Shown: positions 18,214 through 26,540 of the stretch, one piece after another
Layout of the letters: every line of letters begins with the position of its first letter
How positions within the stretch are numbered: the first letter of the stretch is position 1
From: Streptosporangium sandarakinum
GTDB lineage: Bacteria > Actinomycetota > Actinomycetes > Streptosporangiales > Streptosporangiaceae
Reading direction: 5' to 3'
Assembly (NCBI RefSeq): GCF_013409935.1
Contig: NZ_JACCCO010000002.1
Coordinates: 1,488,001 to 1,552,000, forward strand
DNA: 64,000 nucleotides
Notes under the pieces: model-generated
Told to the model about the DNA's origin: nothing
Seen by the model: only the letters and a program-made list of their open reading frames with translations
Databases searched by the model: none
Made by a program: the position numbers and the translations under genes

Positions 18214-18260
18214 GAACAACAGCGAAGGCCCCGGGCTCGCCGGGGCCTCTGCTGTAGCGC
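18214..18260. terminator. Bidirectional terminator between hypothetical gene and int
   Basis: A perfect 8-bp GC stem GGCCCCGG/CCGGGGCC (18227-18247) with a 5-nt loop is extended by outer CAGC/GCTG pairs. It lies in the middle of the 71-nt convergent gap, as expected for a shared terminator. Confidence 0.75.
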
Positions 18261-18266
18261 TGTCTG

Positions 18267-19634
18267 TCAGTCTTCGAGAGCTTTGGTGATCTGACCGTTG
18301 GCGCGATCTCGCTGCCCTTCGAGGCATTTCGCGTAGACACGGAGGAGCACGTCCACACCGTGGCCGGCGCGCTGGGCGACCTCAGTAGGTGGAACCCCCG
18401 CGTTGAGCCACAGAGAGACCGCCGCGTGCCGCAGATCGTACGGCCGGGCCGCCAGCGGGGAGGCGACCTGCTCAGCGGTGAAGGCCAACCGACGGGCCTC
18501 CTGCCATACGGCGGAGTACGCCGAGGAGGAGAACGGGCGGCCCTTGCCCGTGCGGAAGAGCCTGCCGTCCTTCTCGGTGCCATACGTCCCGATGTGCTCG
18601 CGGAGGATCGTGACGAGAGCCGGAGGGATCGGGATCTCCCGAGTGTCGTCTTTGGCCCTGTGCTTCAATCCACGCTCGTCGTGGGTCTCCCCCGAGTCCG
18701 TCCACCGCTTGTTCGCCTGTGGACGTGCCTTCTCAAGCGTGATGAGCCCCCATCCCTCGGTGGGGAGGACGCAGTTCTGGCGACGCAGGCCAGACGCCTC
18801 TTCGGGGCGGAGTGCTGCGTAGTACATGCAGGCGAACATGGCCACCAACCGGGGGCCGCGTGTCCGTCCCACTTGTCTCACAGCGTCGAGCAGTTTCCGC
18901 GCCTGCATCGGGTTGACCGCTGTCCGGGGGTCAACAGTCCCGGAGACTTTTGGCGGCTTCCACTTGACCGCGTGCAGCGGATTGACAGACAGCTTCTTGA
19001 GTTCAACCGCGGATTCCATCATGTGGTGGAGCACCGCCCGCTTGCGCCGTACCGTGTTGGCCGCCGCCGGCCTCCCGTCGAAGCGGAGAGCGATCGCGTC
19101 GAGGGCCGATCGGATGATGACCGGTTCCAGTAGGTCGGTAAGCGGTAGGGACGCCGCTTCCAACCAACCGAACACCGCCTTGCGCTCCGGCCGCAGTTCC
19201 CCGCGTCGCTTGTCCGGAAGGAAGGCGTAGTCGCGCAGCACCGCGCGGAGCTCTTCGTCATCCGGCCTGCCGGGAAGGTCCGTGGTAAGGGCGGGGACCA
19301 GGGACAGCAAGGCGTACGTCATCGTCTCGCGGGTCCGAGCAGCCGAGTGGACCCAGCGGGCCGCCATGTACGACCGTGCGAAGCCGAAGAAGGTCGGCCC
19401 ACTGTCGGCAGCAGGCTTGGCCATCGACTCGGGAAGACCGGTCACCAGATCGAAGGGCTCCCCCTTCCTGGCCGCCTGCCGTAGATCAGAGACGAAGCTC
19501 TCGGCAAGCGCCTTCGTCCGGAAGGTCTTGGACCGCTCCTTGCCGCCGACCTTCCAGCGGACGACGTACGAAGGCGTCTTGCTGGAGGCGTTTCGGCGGA
19601 TGTCCCAGATCCGCACGTCGTAGGAGGTATTCAC
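18267..19634 (-). CDS. int: Tyrosine-type site-specific integrase
   Basis: The 455-residue protein starts at GTG 19634, after GGGAGG and overlapping the xis stop. The N-terminus holds an arm-binding AP2-like domain (~5-60: VVRWKVGGKERSKTFRTK), then a core-binding domain, then the catalytic domain. Catalytic Arg in ALRPEEASGL, a Lys/His region, DLRHAAVSLW (H-x-x-R block read as YDLRHA), GHGVDVLLRVYAKCL with the nucleophilic Tyr. It should catalyse attP x attB recombination at tRNA-Arg(CCT). Confidence 0.95.
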   Translation of the reverse strand: MNTSYDVRIWDIRRNASSKTPSYVVRWKVGGKERSKTFRTKALAESFVSDLRQAARKGEPFDLVTGLPESMAKPAADSGPTFFGFARSYMAARWVHSAARTRETMTYALLSLVPALTTDLPGRPDDEELRAVLRDYAFLPDKRRGELRPERKAVFGWLEAASLPLTDLLEPVIIRSALDAIALRFDGRPAAANTVRRKRAVLHHMMESAVELKKLSVNPLHAVKWKPPKVSGTVDPRTAVNPMQARKLLDAVRQVGRTRGPRLVAMFACMYYAALRPEEASGLRRQNCVLPTEGWGLITLEKARPQANKRWTDSGETHDERGLKHRAKDDTREIPIPPALVTILREHIGTYGTEKDGRLFRTGKGRPFSSSAYSAVWQEARRLAFTAEQVASPLAARPYDLRHAAVSLWLNAGVPPTEVAQRAGHGVDVLLRVYAKCLEGQRDRANGQITKALED

Positions 19635-19822
19635 GCCGCCTCCCGGAGGGTGTCCAGCCAGGCCGCGAAGTCGCTCCGCCAGACGCGGATCTCCCCGTTC
19701 GGCAGCTTGATGCACTTGGGCGCGTGGCCGAGTTCGCGCCAGCGGTAGAACGTCCGCCGCGAGAGTCCACCCAGTTCGTCGAGGATCTGGGCCACGGTCA
19801 GCAGTTCATCGCGACGGGTCAT
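19631..19822 (-). CDS. xis: AlpA/MerR-type excisionase
   Basis: The 63-residue protein is a single winged helix (TVAQILDELGGLSRRTFYRW ... ALPNGEIRV-like strand ... WLDTLREAA), the pattern of excisionases and AlpA-type directionality factors. ATG 19822 overlaps the rep stop and its own stop overlaps int, so rep-xis-int are coupled as in pSAM2. Confidence 0.92.
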   Translation of the reverse strand: MTRRDELLTVAQILDELGGLSRRTFYRWRELGHAPKCIKLPNGEIRVWRSDFAAWLDTLREAA

Positions 19823-21213
19823 CGGGACTCACCTCCACCGCTCGTCGCCGAGGCGGGTAAGGCGGTGCCGGTTAGTGCGGCGGCGAGGAGGGCGTCTCCG
19901 AGGGAGTGGCCCTTTCCGGCGTACTGCCATTCGGCGATGACGAGGACGGTGTCCTCGTCGAAGAGCGGGAGCCGACCGGTGGTGATCTCTTCATTGCGGG
20001 CGTAGGTGGTGCGGTCGGCGCGGATGTCGCCGAGGGTGGTGGAGTAGCCGCGGGAGCGGGTGGAGAAGTGGCCGCGGAAGCCGAGCATGTGCGCCCACTG
20101 GACAAGGCGGAGGTCGGCCAGTTCGTCGAGGGCGCCCAAACGGAAGCATTCGGCGATGAGCCGCCGGGCGTGCTCGCGCAGGGGCAGGGCGGCCAGGTCG
20201 TCGAGGGGGTTGATGCGCCGGTCGAGGGTGCCGACGCATTCGGCGGCCTTGGTGGCGTACTTGGCGATGTAGCCGGCCACGGCCTGGTCGGTGAGGTCGC
20301 CGTCCAGGGTGATCGGACGGACGTCGAGCTGAGCGCCCCAGCGCAGGACGTGGGCGGGTTCGTCGGCCGCGTCCGGGGTGGTGACGGTCACGGCGGAGGT
20401 GGCGTGCCGTACGGCGTCGGCCAGGACGTCGGCGCTGGCCCAGGCCGGGGGCGGGGAGGCGGGTCCGTCGGGGCCGTCGAGGCGGATGACGGCGTGGAAG
20501 TGGACGACGCCGCGCCGCTGGTACTCGGCGACCTTGGCGAAGGCGATCGTGGCCTGCCCGCGCAGTTCCCGCAGGGTCAGACCGGCGGCTTTGGCGACGC
20601 GGCGGCGCAGGGCGTCGGTGAAGTAGCGCCACAGCTGCGGGGCCAGGGCGTTGAACAGCACCGAGCCGGTGTAGTCGTAGCAGTCCGGGCACAGCGGCTC
20701 GCCGAGGCGCTCGTCGTCGGAGGCGTGGCGAACGGTGCAGGAGAGGACGCGGCCGTGCGGGCAGGTGGCGGCGTCACGGCGCGGGTGGCAGGGCAGGGTC
20801 TTGCCCTTCTTCTCCCGGCGGGTGTGGACGGTGCCGAAAGAGGGGGCGGTGAGGGTGACGAACAGGCATGGGTGCGCGGTGACGGTCTGCGGGACGCCCT
20901 TGCCGCCGGTTAGACCTGCGCGGATGAGCTGGTAGGTGTCGGCCCGGTAGGTCTCGGCGCAAGCGGGGCAGCGGGAGGCCCGGCGGGTCTTGCACGGGAC
21001 GCGAAGAACACCGTCGGGTTCGGTCCGGGTGGTGTAGCGGTGGAGCAGTTCGCCGGTGGCCCGGTCGATGTGGTCGACGCGGCCGCGCAGGTGGATCGGC
21101 TGGCGGCAGCCGTTCGTGGCGCGGATTTGGGCGGCCCAGCGGGAGTAGTCCGGGTCGTGCAGGCGGGTGATCATGCCGCGGATCGCGTGCGTGTTGAGTG
21201 TGGATACGGGCAA
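19819..21213 (-). CDS. Replication initiator (RepSA-type, rolling circle)
   Basis: The 464-residue protein has an N-terminal zinc-cluster region (CKTRRASRCPACAETYRADTY and CPHGRVLSC / CPDCYDY in parts). A rolling-circle HUH-like core contains VVHFHAVIRLDG (metal-binding HxH) and GYIAKYATKAAE with the candidate nucleophilic Tyr. This is the layout of the actinomycete RepSA/replication-initiator family of pSAM2. It allows the excised circle to replicate before transfer. ATG 21213 is preceded by GGAGG-rich sequence. Confidence 0.88.
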   Translation of the reverse strand: MPVSTLNTHAIRGMITRLHDPDYSRWAAQIRATNGCRQPIHLRGRVDHIDRATGELLHRYTTRTEPDGVLRVPCKTRRASRCPACAETYRADTYQLIRAGLTGGKGVPQTVTAHPCLFVTLTAPSFGTVHTRREKKGKTLPCHPRRDAATCPHGRVLSCTVRHASDDERLGEPLCPDCYDYTGSVLFNALAPQLWRYFTDALRRRVAKAAGLTLRELRGQATIAFAKVAEYQRRGVVHFHAVIRLDGPDGPASPPPAWASADVLADAVRHATSAVTVTTPDAADEPAHVLRWGAQLDVRPITLDGDLTDQAVAGYIAKYATKAAECVGTLDRRINPLDDLAALPLREHARRLIAECFRLGALDELADLRLVQWAHMLGFRGHFSTRSRGYSTTLGDIRADRTTYARNEEITTGRLPLFDEDTVLVIAEWQYAGKGHSLGDALLAAALTGTALPASATSGGGESR

Positions 21214-21314
21214 GATGGTGACCTCCTTTCACTCGTTGGGGTGCGAAGGGGATGGCCCCCGACCTGGCGGGCGTCTTGGCGGATGTGCGGCCAGGCCGGG
21301 GGCGCCGGCGGCTT

Positions 21315-21458
21315 TCAGCAGAAGCCGAGGCCGTCGCAGGAGGAGCAGGTCTCACCGTCACCGGTGACGCCACCTCCGCCGCAGGAGCAGCAGCGCCAGC
21401 GCTGAGGGGTCAGCGCGACGAACGGCACCTGCTCTCCGGGGTCGTCGGGGAAGGGCAC
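21315..21458 (-). CDS. Small Cys-rich (zinc-ribbon-like) AICE protein
   Basis: A 47-codon frame from GTG 21458 ends at TGA 21315. The C-terminal half has RWRCCSCGGGG, then ETCSSCDGLGFC, i.e. two CxxC knuckles as in a zinc ribbon. A longer start at TTG 21482 would overlap the upstream stop (TTGA). Tiny zinc-ribbon proteins between rep and spd/tra are common in AICEs. Function is unknown. Confidence 0.6.
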   Translation of the reverse strand: MPFPDDPGEQVPFVALTPQRWRCCSCGGGGVTGDGETCSSCDGLGFC

Positions 21459-21478
21459 GGCGGGCGTCTTCTCTCGGT

Positions 21479-21820
21479 TCAAGAGACCGGAGGGTCGAGG
21501 GTGATGCAGTCCTCGTGGGAGGTCTGTGCCTGGTGGCGAGTGCGAGCGGCGGCGAGGATGCCGACCGCCTGGTAGGTGACCGGGCCGAAGTTGACGGCGG
21601 TCGTGTAGTGGTTCTGGTCTGCGTCGCCGGGGTCAGTCGCGACGCCGAGTAGGGCGGCGATGCGGTCGATCTCGGCGCGGATCTCCTCGTCGCTTCCCTT
21701 GGCGTAGTGGGTGACGGTGACGACGGAGGGAACGGGCACGTCCCGGTGGGTCAGCGTGAACACGGCGAGGCTGACGAGTCCGCGGGCCAGGTCGGTGCGG
21801 TGATCGTTGGTGGTTGCCAT
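21479..21820 (-). CDS. Hypothetical AICE protein, 113 aa
   Basis: ATG 21820 follows GGAAGG. The product has a helical N-terminus (RTDLARGLVSLAVFTLTHRD), a middle beta-rich part and an acidic helix (SDEEIRAEIDRIAALLG), with a C-terminal GPVTYQAVGILAAAR segment. No known motif. It lies co-directional between the DUF2637 gene (23 nt) and the small zinc protein. Confidence 0.65.
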   Translation of the reverse strand: MATTNDHRTDLARGLVSLAVFTLTHRDVPVPSVVTVTHYAKGSDEEIRAEIDRIAALLGVATDPGDADQNHYTTAVNFGPVTYQAVGILAAARTRHQAQTSHEDCITLDPPVS

Positions 21821-21843
21821 GGTGGTTTTTCCTTCCTCTGTTG

Positions 21844-22515
21844 TCAGGCGGCTTCGGGAACGGTGTGCAGGGTGCGGAGCAGGTCGGCGGCGAGCTGGTC
21901 GGACACGCCCAGCCGGGCGCGCAGCGTCTCGGCGGTGATGGGTGCGCCGTGTGTGGCGTGGTGCTCGTCGGCCACGCGCCGGGCGAAGGTGACCAGGGCC
22001 GGAGGAAGCCCGGCCGCGGATCCGGAACCGTCTGCGTCGACCGGGGTGAGCTCGGGCATCGGTGGTGCAGGAACGGGCGCGGCCGAGGCGGTGACGGTCG
22101 CCGGGGCCGGTGCGGGTCGGGGATCGGCGGAACGAGTGGTGGCGCGGCGTTCCAGCATCGAGACCGCGATGAGGAACGCCCCGGCGGGCGTGGCGGCGAC
22201 CAGCCAGCCCCATACCGACGCTTCGGCCTGGTGCAGGTTGGCCGCCAGGGATAGTGCGACCCCGCCGGCCAGTACCAGCGCCGGCCAGGAGACCAGCCCC
22301 GATCGCTTACGGCCCGTCGCGGCGTCGCGCTGCCGTTCGCGGGCGGCCATGACGCAGGTCAGGTCGACGCAGACGGCCACGGCCCAGGCCATCCAGCCGC
22401 CCTGTCCGTGCTCGGTGGCGGTGTCGTGGATGTGGGTGAACGATCCGGCACCCGCGATGGCGGCCAGGACGATGACCGGGCCGGAGTCGAGCAGCCGGCG
22501 GGCAAGGCGTCGCAT
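21844..22515 (-). CDS. DUF2637 membrane protein (Spd-like)
   Basis: The 223-residue protein has four hydrophobic segments (residues ~10-30, 42-58, 75-92, 100-118) with the DUF2637 block SFTHIHDTATEHGQGGWMAW. A Pro/Ala linker leads to a C-terminal winged-helix-like region (ITAETLRARLGVSDQLAADL). DUF2637 proteins sit beside tra in actinomycete plasmids and AICEs and are linked to intramycelial spread (Spd) and pocking. ATG 22515 is 36 nt after tra. Confidence 0.88.
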   Translation of the reverse strand: MRRLARRLLDSGPVIVLAAIAGAGSFTHIHDTATEHGQGGWMAWAVAVCVDLTCVMAARERQRDAATGRKRSGLVSWPALVLAGGVALSLAANLHQAEASVWGWLVAATPAGAFLIAVSMLERRATTRSADPRPAPAPATVTASAAPVPAPPMPELTPVDADGSGSAAGLPPALVTFARRVADEHHATHGAPITAETLRARLGVSDQLAADLLRTLHTVPEAA

Positions 22516-22551
22516 CGTGTCCCCCCTTTCTGATCAGGTCGGTTTGCCGGT

Positions 22552-23910
22552 TCAGGCGTCGAGTAGCTCGGTCAGGTCAAGCTCGCTGGTGTCGGTGTCG
22601 GTGTCGTGGACGTATGAGGTGATGTCGGCCCAGGCCGGGGTGAGGTCTGAGTACATCCGGGCGGCGTGTTCGGCGGCCTGCTCGGTGACGAGGAAGGAGC
22701 GGGCGCGGTACCACTGGCCGTCCTGGCCGGCGAAGATGGCGACGCCGGGTGTCTCGGCGGGGATCGCGCGGGCAGAGACCAGAGCGGCCGGGTCGAGGTC
22801 GCCGAGGGTCATGGTCGCGGTTTCGGGATCGTTGACTCGGTGGCAGATGCGGCCGGAGCATTGGGCGCGCAGGGCGGTGACGCCGGGTCCGAGGTCGGAG
22901 CCGATGCGCTGGCCGCAGCAGAACAGGTAGATGCCGAAGGCCCGTCCGAGCTGGGCAACGCGTAGCAGGGCCGTGGAGGTGCGGGCGATCTCGTCTTTCT
23001 CGCTCTTGTCGGCCATCAGGTACAGCTCGGCCAGCTCGTCGATGAGGACCACGACCGGCATCGGCCGCACCCCGGGTGGGAGCTGCCAGATGTTGCGGGC
23101 GCCGGCCGTACGGCACAGGCCCATCCGGTCGGCCATCAGCGCCACCAGGTCATCCAGCAGCGCGGCGCATTCGGCGCGGGTGGTGGCCAGCGCTGAGAGC
23201 CGGGGCGCGTACGGGGTGAATTCCACGCCGCCCTTGAGGTCGAAGCCGACCAGGGCGACCGGTTGCGGGGCCAGGCCGACGATGAGGGCGTTGGCGAGGT
23301 TCGACTTTCCCGACTGGGTCGCTCCGGCGTTGAGCCAGTGCGGCACGGTGCGGAAGTCGATCTCCCAGGGTTTGCCGGTCTCCAGCCGCCCGACCACCAC
23401 CTTCAGCAGCGCATCGGAGGGCGGGAGCCGGTCAATGCGCACCAGCGGGTCGTGCATGGTCGCCGACAGCACGACCCGGCCCGGCCGGGGTGAGGAGACT
23501 CGGACGGCGTGGACCCGCCAGGAGTGCGCGAGCCGTTCGGCGGCCTGGCTGTAGTCATCGGGGATCTGGCCTTCCAGCAGGTGGAGGGTGACGCGCCAGC
23601 CGTGCCGGGTTGGCAGCGGCAGCCACATCCAGGGCTTGGTGTCGACGGCGATGCGCTGGAAGCGGCGGCGGACCTTGACCAGGCCGGTGGAGGCGACCGC
23701 GCCGGGGGTGAGGGTGAACCACCAGCGTTGCCGTTTCTTGGTCAGGCCGCAGCCGAGGGCGACCTTGCGCCAGGTGCCGCGGACCGTCAGGGCCATGAGC
23801 GGGTAGCCGGCCACCAGCCAGAAGGAGCGGTAGTGCCAGCGCCGCCAGGCCCATAGCCCGAGCACCATGGCGGCCAGGGCGGTGAGGAGGGTCAACAGGT
23901 CATCGCGCAA
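22552..23910 (-). CDS. traSA: FtsK/SpoIIIE-type conjugal transfer protein (TraSA/TraB-like)
   Basis: The 452-residue protein has one or two N-terminal membrane helices (~8-45), Walker A GATQSGKS (196-203), Walker B VVVLIDELAEL (~290), and an arginine-finger region RAFGIYLFCCGQRIGSDL. It is the single motor that moves double-stranded AICE DNA between hyphae. ATG 23910 overlaps the SCO3933-type gene by 11 nt. Size and position fit TraSA of pSAM2. Confidence 0.92.
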   Translation of the reverse strand: MRDDLLTLLTALAAMVLGLWAWRRWHYRSFWLVAGYPLMALTVRGTWRKVALGCGLTKKRQRWWFTLTPGAVASTGLVKVRRRFQRIAVDTKPWMWLPLPTRHGWRVTLHLLEGQIPDDYSQAAERLAHSWRVHAVRVSSPRPGRVVLSATMHDPLVRIDRLPPSDALLKVVVGRLETGKPWEIDFRTVPHWLNAGATQSGKSNLANALIVGLAPQPVALVGFDLKGGVEFTPYAPRLSALATTRAECAALLDDLVALMADRMGLCRTAGARNIWQLPPGVRPMPVVVLIDELAELYLMADKSEKDEIARTSTALLRVAQLGRAFGIYLFCCGQRIGSDLGPGVTALRAQCSGRICHRVNDPETATMTLGDLDPAALVSARAIPAETPGVAIFAGQDGQWYRARSFLVTEQAAEHAARMYSDLTPAWADITSYVHDTDTDTSELDLTELLDA

Positions 23911-24244
23911 GAGCGTTCACCTCCGCCGGGAGGATCGAGGCGGCGCGGTAGCTGATGCCCCAGCGGACCTCTCCGTTGCGGGTCTGCTCCCACACGAAGC
24001 CGACCAGGTCCACGGGGTGGACGGGCATGCCGAGGGTGACGGGCGGTTCGCCGGAGACGTTGACGCGGAGCAGTTCGATCCGGCCGGTTGCGTCGATGGC
24101 CGACAGGGCGACCTCGTAGACGGGGTTGCCGCTCTTGTCGGTCTTGATCTCGCCGGTGTCCTTGTTGACCAGGCGGGGGCGGGGTGCGGCGACGCAGACG
24201 AACTGCAGCTTGGTGGTGTCGACGGGGATCGGGATGTTGCGCAT
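23900..24244 (-). CDS. SCO3933-family regulatory protein
   Basis: ATG 24244 follows AGGAGGT. The 114-residue product matches the compact beta-rich family named after SCO3933 (RNIPIPVDTTKLQFVC..., DKSGNPVYEV, VWEQTRNGEVRWGISYRA), which is nearly always the first gene of the tra operon of Streptomyces AICEs. Biochemical role is unknown. It lies directly behind the operator region at 24270-24375. Confidence 0.85.
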   Translation of the reverse strand: MRNIPIPVDTTKLQFVCVAAPRPRLVNKDTGEIKTDKSGNPVYEVALSAIDATGRIELLRVNVSGEPPVTLGMPVHPVDLVGFVWEQTRNGEVRWGISYRAASILPAEVNALAR

Positions 24245-24269
24245 GGTCGGTGACCTCCTATCTGTCGTA

Positions 24270-24375
24270 GCCAACATAGTTAACCTAGTTAGCTTGGTTG
24301 TCAACGTGCTCATGGTTGGCTTGGTCGCGTGTCTGTGGTGAAGTAAGAGGTTGGTAGACCAACAAGAGGTTGGTA
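24270..24375. promoter_or_regulatory. Divergent tra / GntR promoter region with operators
   Basis: On the minus strand TTGACA (24304-24299) lies 17 nt before AACTAT (24281-24276) and 20 nt before TATGTT, a good promoter for the tra operon. The spacer contains GTTAAC-TAGTTA repeats. On the other side, AAGAGGTTGGTAG occurs twice 19 nt apart, the first inside the palindrome GTTGG-TAGA-CCAAC (24350-24363). These are likely binding sites for the GntR protein at 24424, as KorSA represses tra in pSAM2. Confidence 0.6.
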
Positions 24376-24423
24376 GGCCGAGCTGGACTACCAGGCAGCA
24401 GCGGGCGGAAGAGAGACGGCGGG

Positions 24424-24765
24424 ATGGTCAAGAACACCGGGCGGCCCGGCTATCTACAGATCGCCGACGATCTGCGCGAGCAGATCCGCTCCGGCGCCCT
24501 TACCCCCGGCGCCCCGCTGCCGTCCACCACCCGGCTCGCCGAGCGCTACGAGGCGTCGTTGAGCGTGGTGAAACTTGCCGTCGGTGTCCTGCGCAACGAG
24601 GGCCTGGTCATCGGCCAGCAGGGCAAGGGCGTCTTCGTCCGGGAGAGCGCCGCGCCGGCCCCGCCGGAGGCTTCGTCGGACGAGCTGACCGAGATCCGCG
24701 CCACCCTGCAAGATCTGTCGGAACGGCTCGCCCGGGTCGAGTCGGCCCTGTCAGACCGCCCGTAG
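24424..24765 (+). CDS. GntR-family repressor (KorSA-like)
   Basis: The 113-residue protein is a GntR winged helix (YLQIADDLREQIRSGAL, LPSTTRLAERYEASLSVVKL, GKGVFVRE) followed by a short coiled-coil tail (DELTEIRATLQDLSERLARV) that should dimerise it. It lacks a large ligand domain, like KorSA of pSAM2. It is divergent from the tra operon and faces the doubled operator at 24346-24375. Confidence 0.85.
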   Translation: MVKNTGRPGYLQIADDLREQIRSGALTPGAPLPSTTRLAERYEASLSVVKLAVGVLRNEGLVIGQQGKGVFVRESAAPAPPEASSDELTEIRATLQDLSERLARVESALSDRP

Positions 24766-24778
24766 ACCGCTTCTGGAG

Positions 24779-24955
24779 TCATCCGCGGACGTGGCAGCCG
24801 GTCACCCGCCGCGCCAGGCCTGCCGTACGGCTCGGCGGCACCTTGCCCAGGCTCATGCACCGGTCCTCCTGGCGCATCCCGATCAGGACGAGCGCGTAGC
24901 CGACGAGGACGGTTGCCCCGAGCACCAGGGCGACGATGAGGGGAAGCGCGCTCAC
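24779..24955 (-). CDS. Small single-pass membrane protein, 58 aa
   Basis: GTG 24955 overlaps the stop of the upstream gene (GTGA), and the frame ends at TGA 24779, 13 nt from the convergent GntR gene. Residues 3-26 are a hydrophobic helix (LPLIVALVLGATVLVGYALV), followed by a basic tail with two Cys. No family recognised; coupling and hydrophobic pattern support a real gene. Confidence 0.55.
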   Translation of the reverse strand: MSALPLIVALVLGATVLVGYALVLIGMRQEDRCMSLGKVPPSRTAGLARRVTGCHVRG

Positions 24956-25170
24956 GTCCAGATCACCCCCGCCTCGGCGACGCCGCGCGGGTAGCCGGCC
25001 GGGCGCCGGACCTCACCGCGCCGCCTGCTCGCCTTGCGGCGGCGCTGAGCCGTACGGCGCAGCCAGCGCGCCGAGGCGTGGCACTTGCGGCAGAGCGTCT
25101 GCCCTTCCTCCACGGCCGCGCCGCAGGCGCAGACCGGTCCCTCGTCCAGCGAGGCCATCAGGTCGATCAT
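24952..25170 (-). CDS. Small zinc-ribbon protein, 72 aa
   Basis: ATG 25170 opens a frame with CACGAAVEEGQTLCRKCHA, a C-x-C...C-x2-C arrangement of a short zinc ribbon, then a strongly basic stretch (RRTAQRRRKASRRRGEVRR) that could bind nucleic acid. Its stop overlaps the next small gene. Similar tiny zinc proteins accompany AICE transfer genes; role unknown. Confidence 0.6.
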   Translation of the reverse strand: MIDLMASLDEGPVCACGAAVEEGQTLCRKCHASARWLRRTAQRRRKASRRRGEVRRPAGYPRGVAEAGVIWT

Positions 25171-25254
25171 GATCGTTGCTCCCTTCGCCGAGTCGGTGTC
25201 GTGCGGTGTGACACGAGAATCCGGCCAAAGGGCAGGACGGGATCACTACAGGAC

Positions 25255-25310
25255 GGGACATGTTCAAGACGTCCGGCATACGATTGCCCCGTCCCTGGAC
25301 GTCCCCTGGT
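25255..25310 (+). promoter_or_regulatory. Promoter region of first DUF5919-type gene, GACGTC motifs
   Basis: GACGTC occurs at 25268-25273 and 25298-25303. A possible -10 TACGAT (25279-25284) lies 18 nt after GGGACA. The paralogue at 28152 has the same GACGTC motif, doubled, in its promoter, so a shared operator is plausible. Confidence 0.4.
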
Positions 25311-25320
25311 GGCAGGTGAA

Positions 25321-26061
25321 ATGCCGAACGAGCGACTGCGCGCGGCCCTGTTAGAGCGCGGGGCGACGGTGGCCGACCTCGCCGAGTCGATTGCGGTCGA
25401 TCCGAAAACCGTGGAGCGGTGGATCACCAAAGACCGCACCCCGTACCGCAAGCACCGTTACGCGGTGGCATCGTTCCTGCGCATGGACGAGGCGTACCTG
25501 TGGCCGGCCGCGCTGACGCCCGAGCAGGCCGCGGCCGTGTCCGAAAGTGAGATCGTCACCGTCTACCCACACCGCTGGGCCGTCCCCCGGGACGCCTGGG
25601 GACGTCTGTTCACCGCGGCCAAGCAGGAGATCGGCGTGCTGGTCTACAGCGGCCTGTTCCTCGCCGAGGACACCGGCATCGTGCGCCTGTTCGCCGACAA
25701 GGCCACCGCCGGCACCCGGGTCCGCATCCTGCTCGGCGATCCCGACTGCGCCGAAGTCGCTCAGCGCGGCGCCGACGAGGGCATCGACGACGGCATGGCC
25801 GCCAAGATCCGCAACGTTATGGTCCTCTACCGGCCGCTGCGGCAGGTCGAAGGCGTGGAGATCCGGCTGCACCGCACGGTGCTGTACAACTCGATCTACC
25901 GCGGAGACGACCAGCTGCTCGTCAACACCCATGTGTACGGCCAGCCCGCCGCCAACGCCCCCGTCTTCCACCTGCGCAAGGTCACCGGCGGCGACATGGT
26001 CTCCACCTACACCGGCAGCTTCGACGCCATCTGGGCCGACGCCACCCCGCTAGAGTCCTGA
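25321..26061 (+). CDS. XRE-type HTH + degenerate PLD-like (DUF5919-type) protein, copy 1
   Basis: The 246-residue protein starts at ATG 25321. Residues ~5-60 form a helix-turn-helix (VADLAESIAVDPKTVERW). Residues ~85-235 form one conserved domain: YPHRWAVP, LVYSGLFLAED, RVRILLGDPD, EIRLHRTVLYNSIYR and DDQLLVN. The LHRTVLYNS block sits where phospholipase-D-like proteins have HxKxxxxD, but Lys is replaced by Thr. I therefore read it as a catalytically doubtful PLD-like sensor fused to a DNA-binding domain (DUF5919-type from memory). Function unknown. A 243-residue paralogue lies at 28152. It is 2 nt ahead of the Nudix gene. Confidence 0.75.
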   Translation: MPNERLRAALLERGATVADLAESIAVDPKTVERWITKDRTPYRKHRYAVASFLRMDEAYLWPAALTPEQAAAVSESEIVTVYPHRWAVPRDAWGRLFTAAKQEIGVLVYSGLFLAEDTGIVRLFADKATAGTRVRILLGDPDCAEVAQRGADEGIDDGMAAKIRNVMVLYRPLRQVEGVEIRLHRTVLYNSIYRGDDQLLVNTHVYGQPAANAPVFHLRKVTGGDMVSTYTGSFDAIWADATPLES

Positions 26062-26063
26062 CC

Positions 26064-26540
26064 ATGGCCCGCCGCATCGACTTCTACGACGACCCCGACG
26101 CACCCAAGCCCAACAGCCTGGTCCCGTCGGTCAACGTCGTGGTCACCAACGACGCCGGCGAGATCCTCATGATCCGCCGATCCGACAACGGCAACTGGGC
26201 CGTCCCCGGCGGCGCGATCGACCTGGGCGAGTCCCTGCCCGAGGCCGCGATCCGCGAGACGCTGGAAGAGACCGGCATCACATGTGAGATCACCGGCCTG
26301 GTCGGCACCTACACCGACCCCAAGCACGTCATCCTCTACACCTCCAATGGCGAGGCCCGCCAGGAGTTCTCCATCGTGCTGCACGGCCGGCCGGTCGCCG
26401 GTGAGCCGACGCCGAGCGATGAGTCCCGCGAGGTGCGGTGGGTGCCCCGTGAAGAAGTCGGCGCGCTGTCGATGGACCGGTCAATGCGCCTGCGGATCGG
26501 TCACTTCCTCGACGGCCGGGCGGCGCCGTACATCGGCTAG
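26064..26540 (+). CDS. Nudix hydrolase (Pif-like candidate)
   Basis: The 158-residue protein contains a complete Nudix box: GGAIDLGES then PEAAIRETLEETGI (GX5EX7REUXEEXGU). The substrate cannot be told. In pSAM2 a Nudix protein, Pif, gives immunity against redundant transfer, so the AICE context makes a Pif-like role a good hypothesis. It follows the XRE/PLD-like gene with a 2-nt gap, and its last 60 nt overlap the convergent HD gene. Confidence 0.88.
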   Translation: MARRIDFYDDPDAPKPNSLVPSVNVVVTNDAGEILMIRRSDNGNWAVPGGAIDLGESLPEAAIRETLEETGITCEITGLVGTYTDPKHVILYTSNGEARQEFSIVLHGRPVAGEPTPSDESREVRWVPREEVGALSMDRSMRLRIGHFLDGRAAPYIG